DNA of 25,097 nt, taken from contig CAMUFS010000006.1 in NCBI GenBank assembly GCA_947088195.1, forward strand, positions 1-25,097, written 5' to 3'. The notes beneath the pieces were generated by a model that had not been told where the DNA came from, did not search any database, and saw only the letters and a program-made list of their open reading frames with translations. The position numbers and the translations under genes were made by a program. Source of the stretch: an uncultured Clostridia bacterium (GTDB lineage: Bacteria; Bacillota; Clostridia; Lachnospirales; Lachnospiraceae). Below are positions 24,875 to 25,097 of the stretch, one piece after another (position 1 is the first letter of the stretch; every line of letters begins with the position of its first letter).

Positions 24875-24944
24875 ATTATAGATACTTTATGCAAAATATA
24901 GTTATTGCTTATTTGTAATGAGAATCATGTTCGAAACAGGCCCA

Positions 24945-25080
24945 CCCAGAGAATTGCCTATGTCCTCTGTCACCGCGCTCTCGCTTAGTGAAAAACGTAG
25001 CGGACGCTAAACTCGTTTAAAACCTCGTTAAGCGCCGACGTTTTTCAATAGGTTCCATAGGACATAGGCAATTCTCTGGG
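24945..25080. repeat. 136-bp palindromic MITE-like element
   Basis: Perfect 22-bp terminal inverted repeats (24945-24966 and 25059-25080) flank nested inverted repeats: GAAAAACGT (24990-24998) with ACGTTTTTC (25038-25046), and CGCTAAAC (25005-25012) with GTTAAGCG (25027-25034, one mismatch) around an AT-rich loop. The whole element can fold into one long hairpin or cruciform. It contains no coding frame and has no T run after the last arm, so it is not a simple terminator. I see no obvious target-site duplication at the arms. The window ends 17 bp beyond it. Confidence 0.8.
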
Positions 25081-25097
25081 CTACTTTCTTGGTTGTG

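Overview
The window looks like chromosomal DNA from a low-GC, probably spore-forming, Firmicute of the Clostridia (Lachnospiraceae-like). The reasons are: strong AAGGAGG-type ribosome binding sites before almost every gene, consensus sigma-A promoters, a C+ type ribosomal protein S18, a YtaF-type sporulation membrane protein, a YtvI/AI-2E-type membrane protein, and an ECF sigma factor paired with a DUF4179-like anti-sigma protein. This placement is inferred from gene content; there is no rRNA. I see no tRNA, CRISPR array, prophage or transposase gene.

Layout. 1-258: two intrinsic terminators. 259-1851 (-): flotillin. 2047-4770 (+): a Ca2+-type P-ATPase whose 3' end overlaps the convergent ytaF gene (4702-5349, -) by 69 bp. 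5446-9961 (-): alpha-phosphoglucomutase, a PEGA-domain lipoprotein with a Thr/Pro/Val pentapeptide tract, and an AI-2E-family membrane protein. 10044-13520 (-): a two-component system (kinase first, overlapping its regulator by 8 bp) followed by a GNAT acetyltransferase and an RluA-type pseudouridine synthase. 13698-14777 (-): the classic rpsF-ssb-rpsR operon with its own promoter and terminator. 15004-16659 (+): a chemoreceptor, divergent from rpsF. 16792-18310 (-): sigma/anti-sigma pair, with a likely self-recognised promoter and a roughly 180-nt structured leader. 18627-22668 (-): a sugar operon (FucI-fold isomerase, LacI regulator, xylulokinase-like kinase) under a perfect sigma-A promoter with a LacI-type operator at the start site. 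22834-24079 (-): a GNAT protein and TrmO. 24224-24874 (+): a HAD phosphatase. 24945-25080: a 136-bp palindromic MITE-like element with perfect 22-bp terminal arms.

How the genes work together. Three regulatory units can be read from the DNA: the autoregulated sigma/anti-sigma pair, the LacI-controlled sugar operon (isomerase, then kinase, then presumably the pentose phosphate pathway), and the kinase/regulator pair. The rest is housekeeping: translation (S6, S18, TrmO, pseudouridine synthase), replication/repair (SSB), envelope (flotillin, Ca2+ pump, PEGA lipoprotein) and glycolytic/cell-wall precursor supply (phosphoglucomutase). I found no clearly new multi-gene system. The best leads are the palindromic element at the right edge, the structured leader of the sigma gene, and the uncertain substrate of the isomerase operon.
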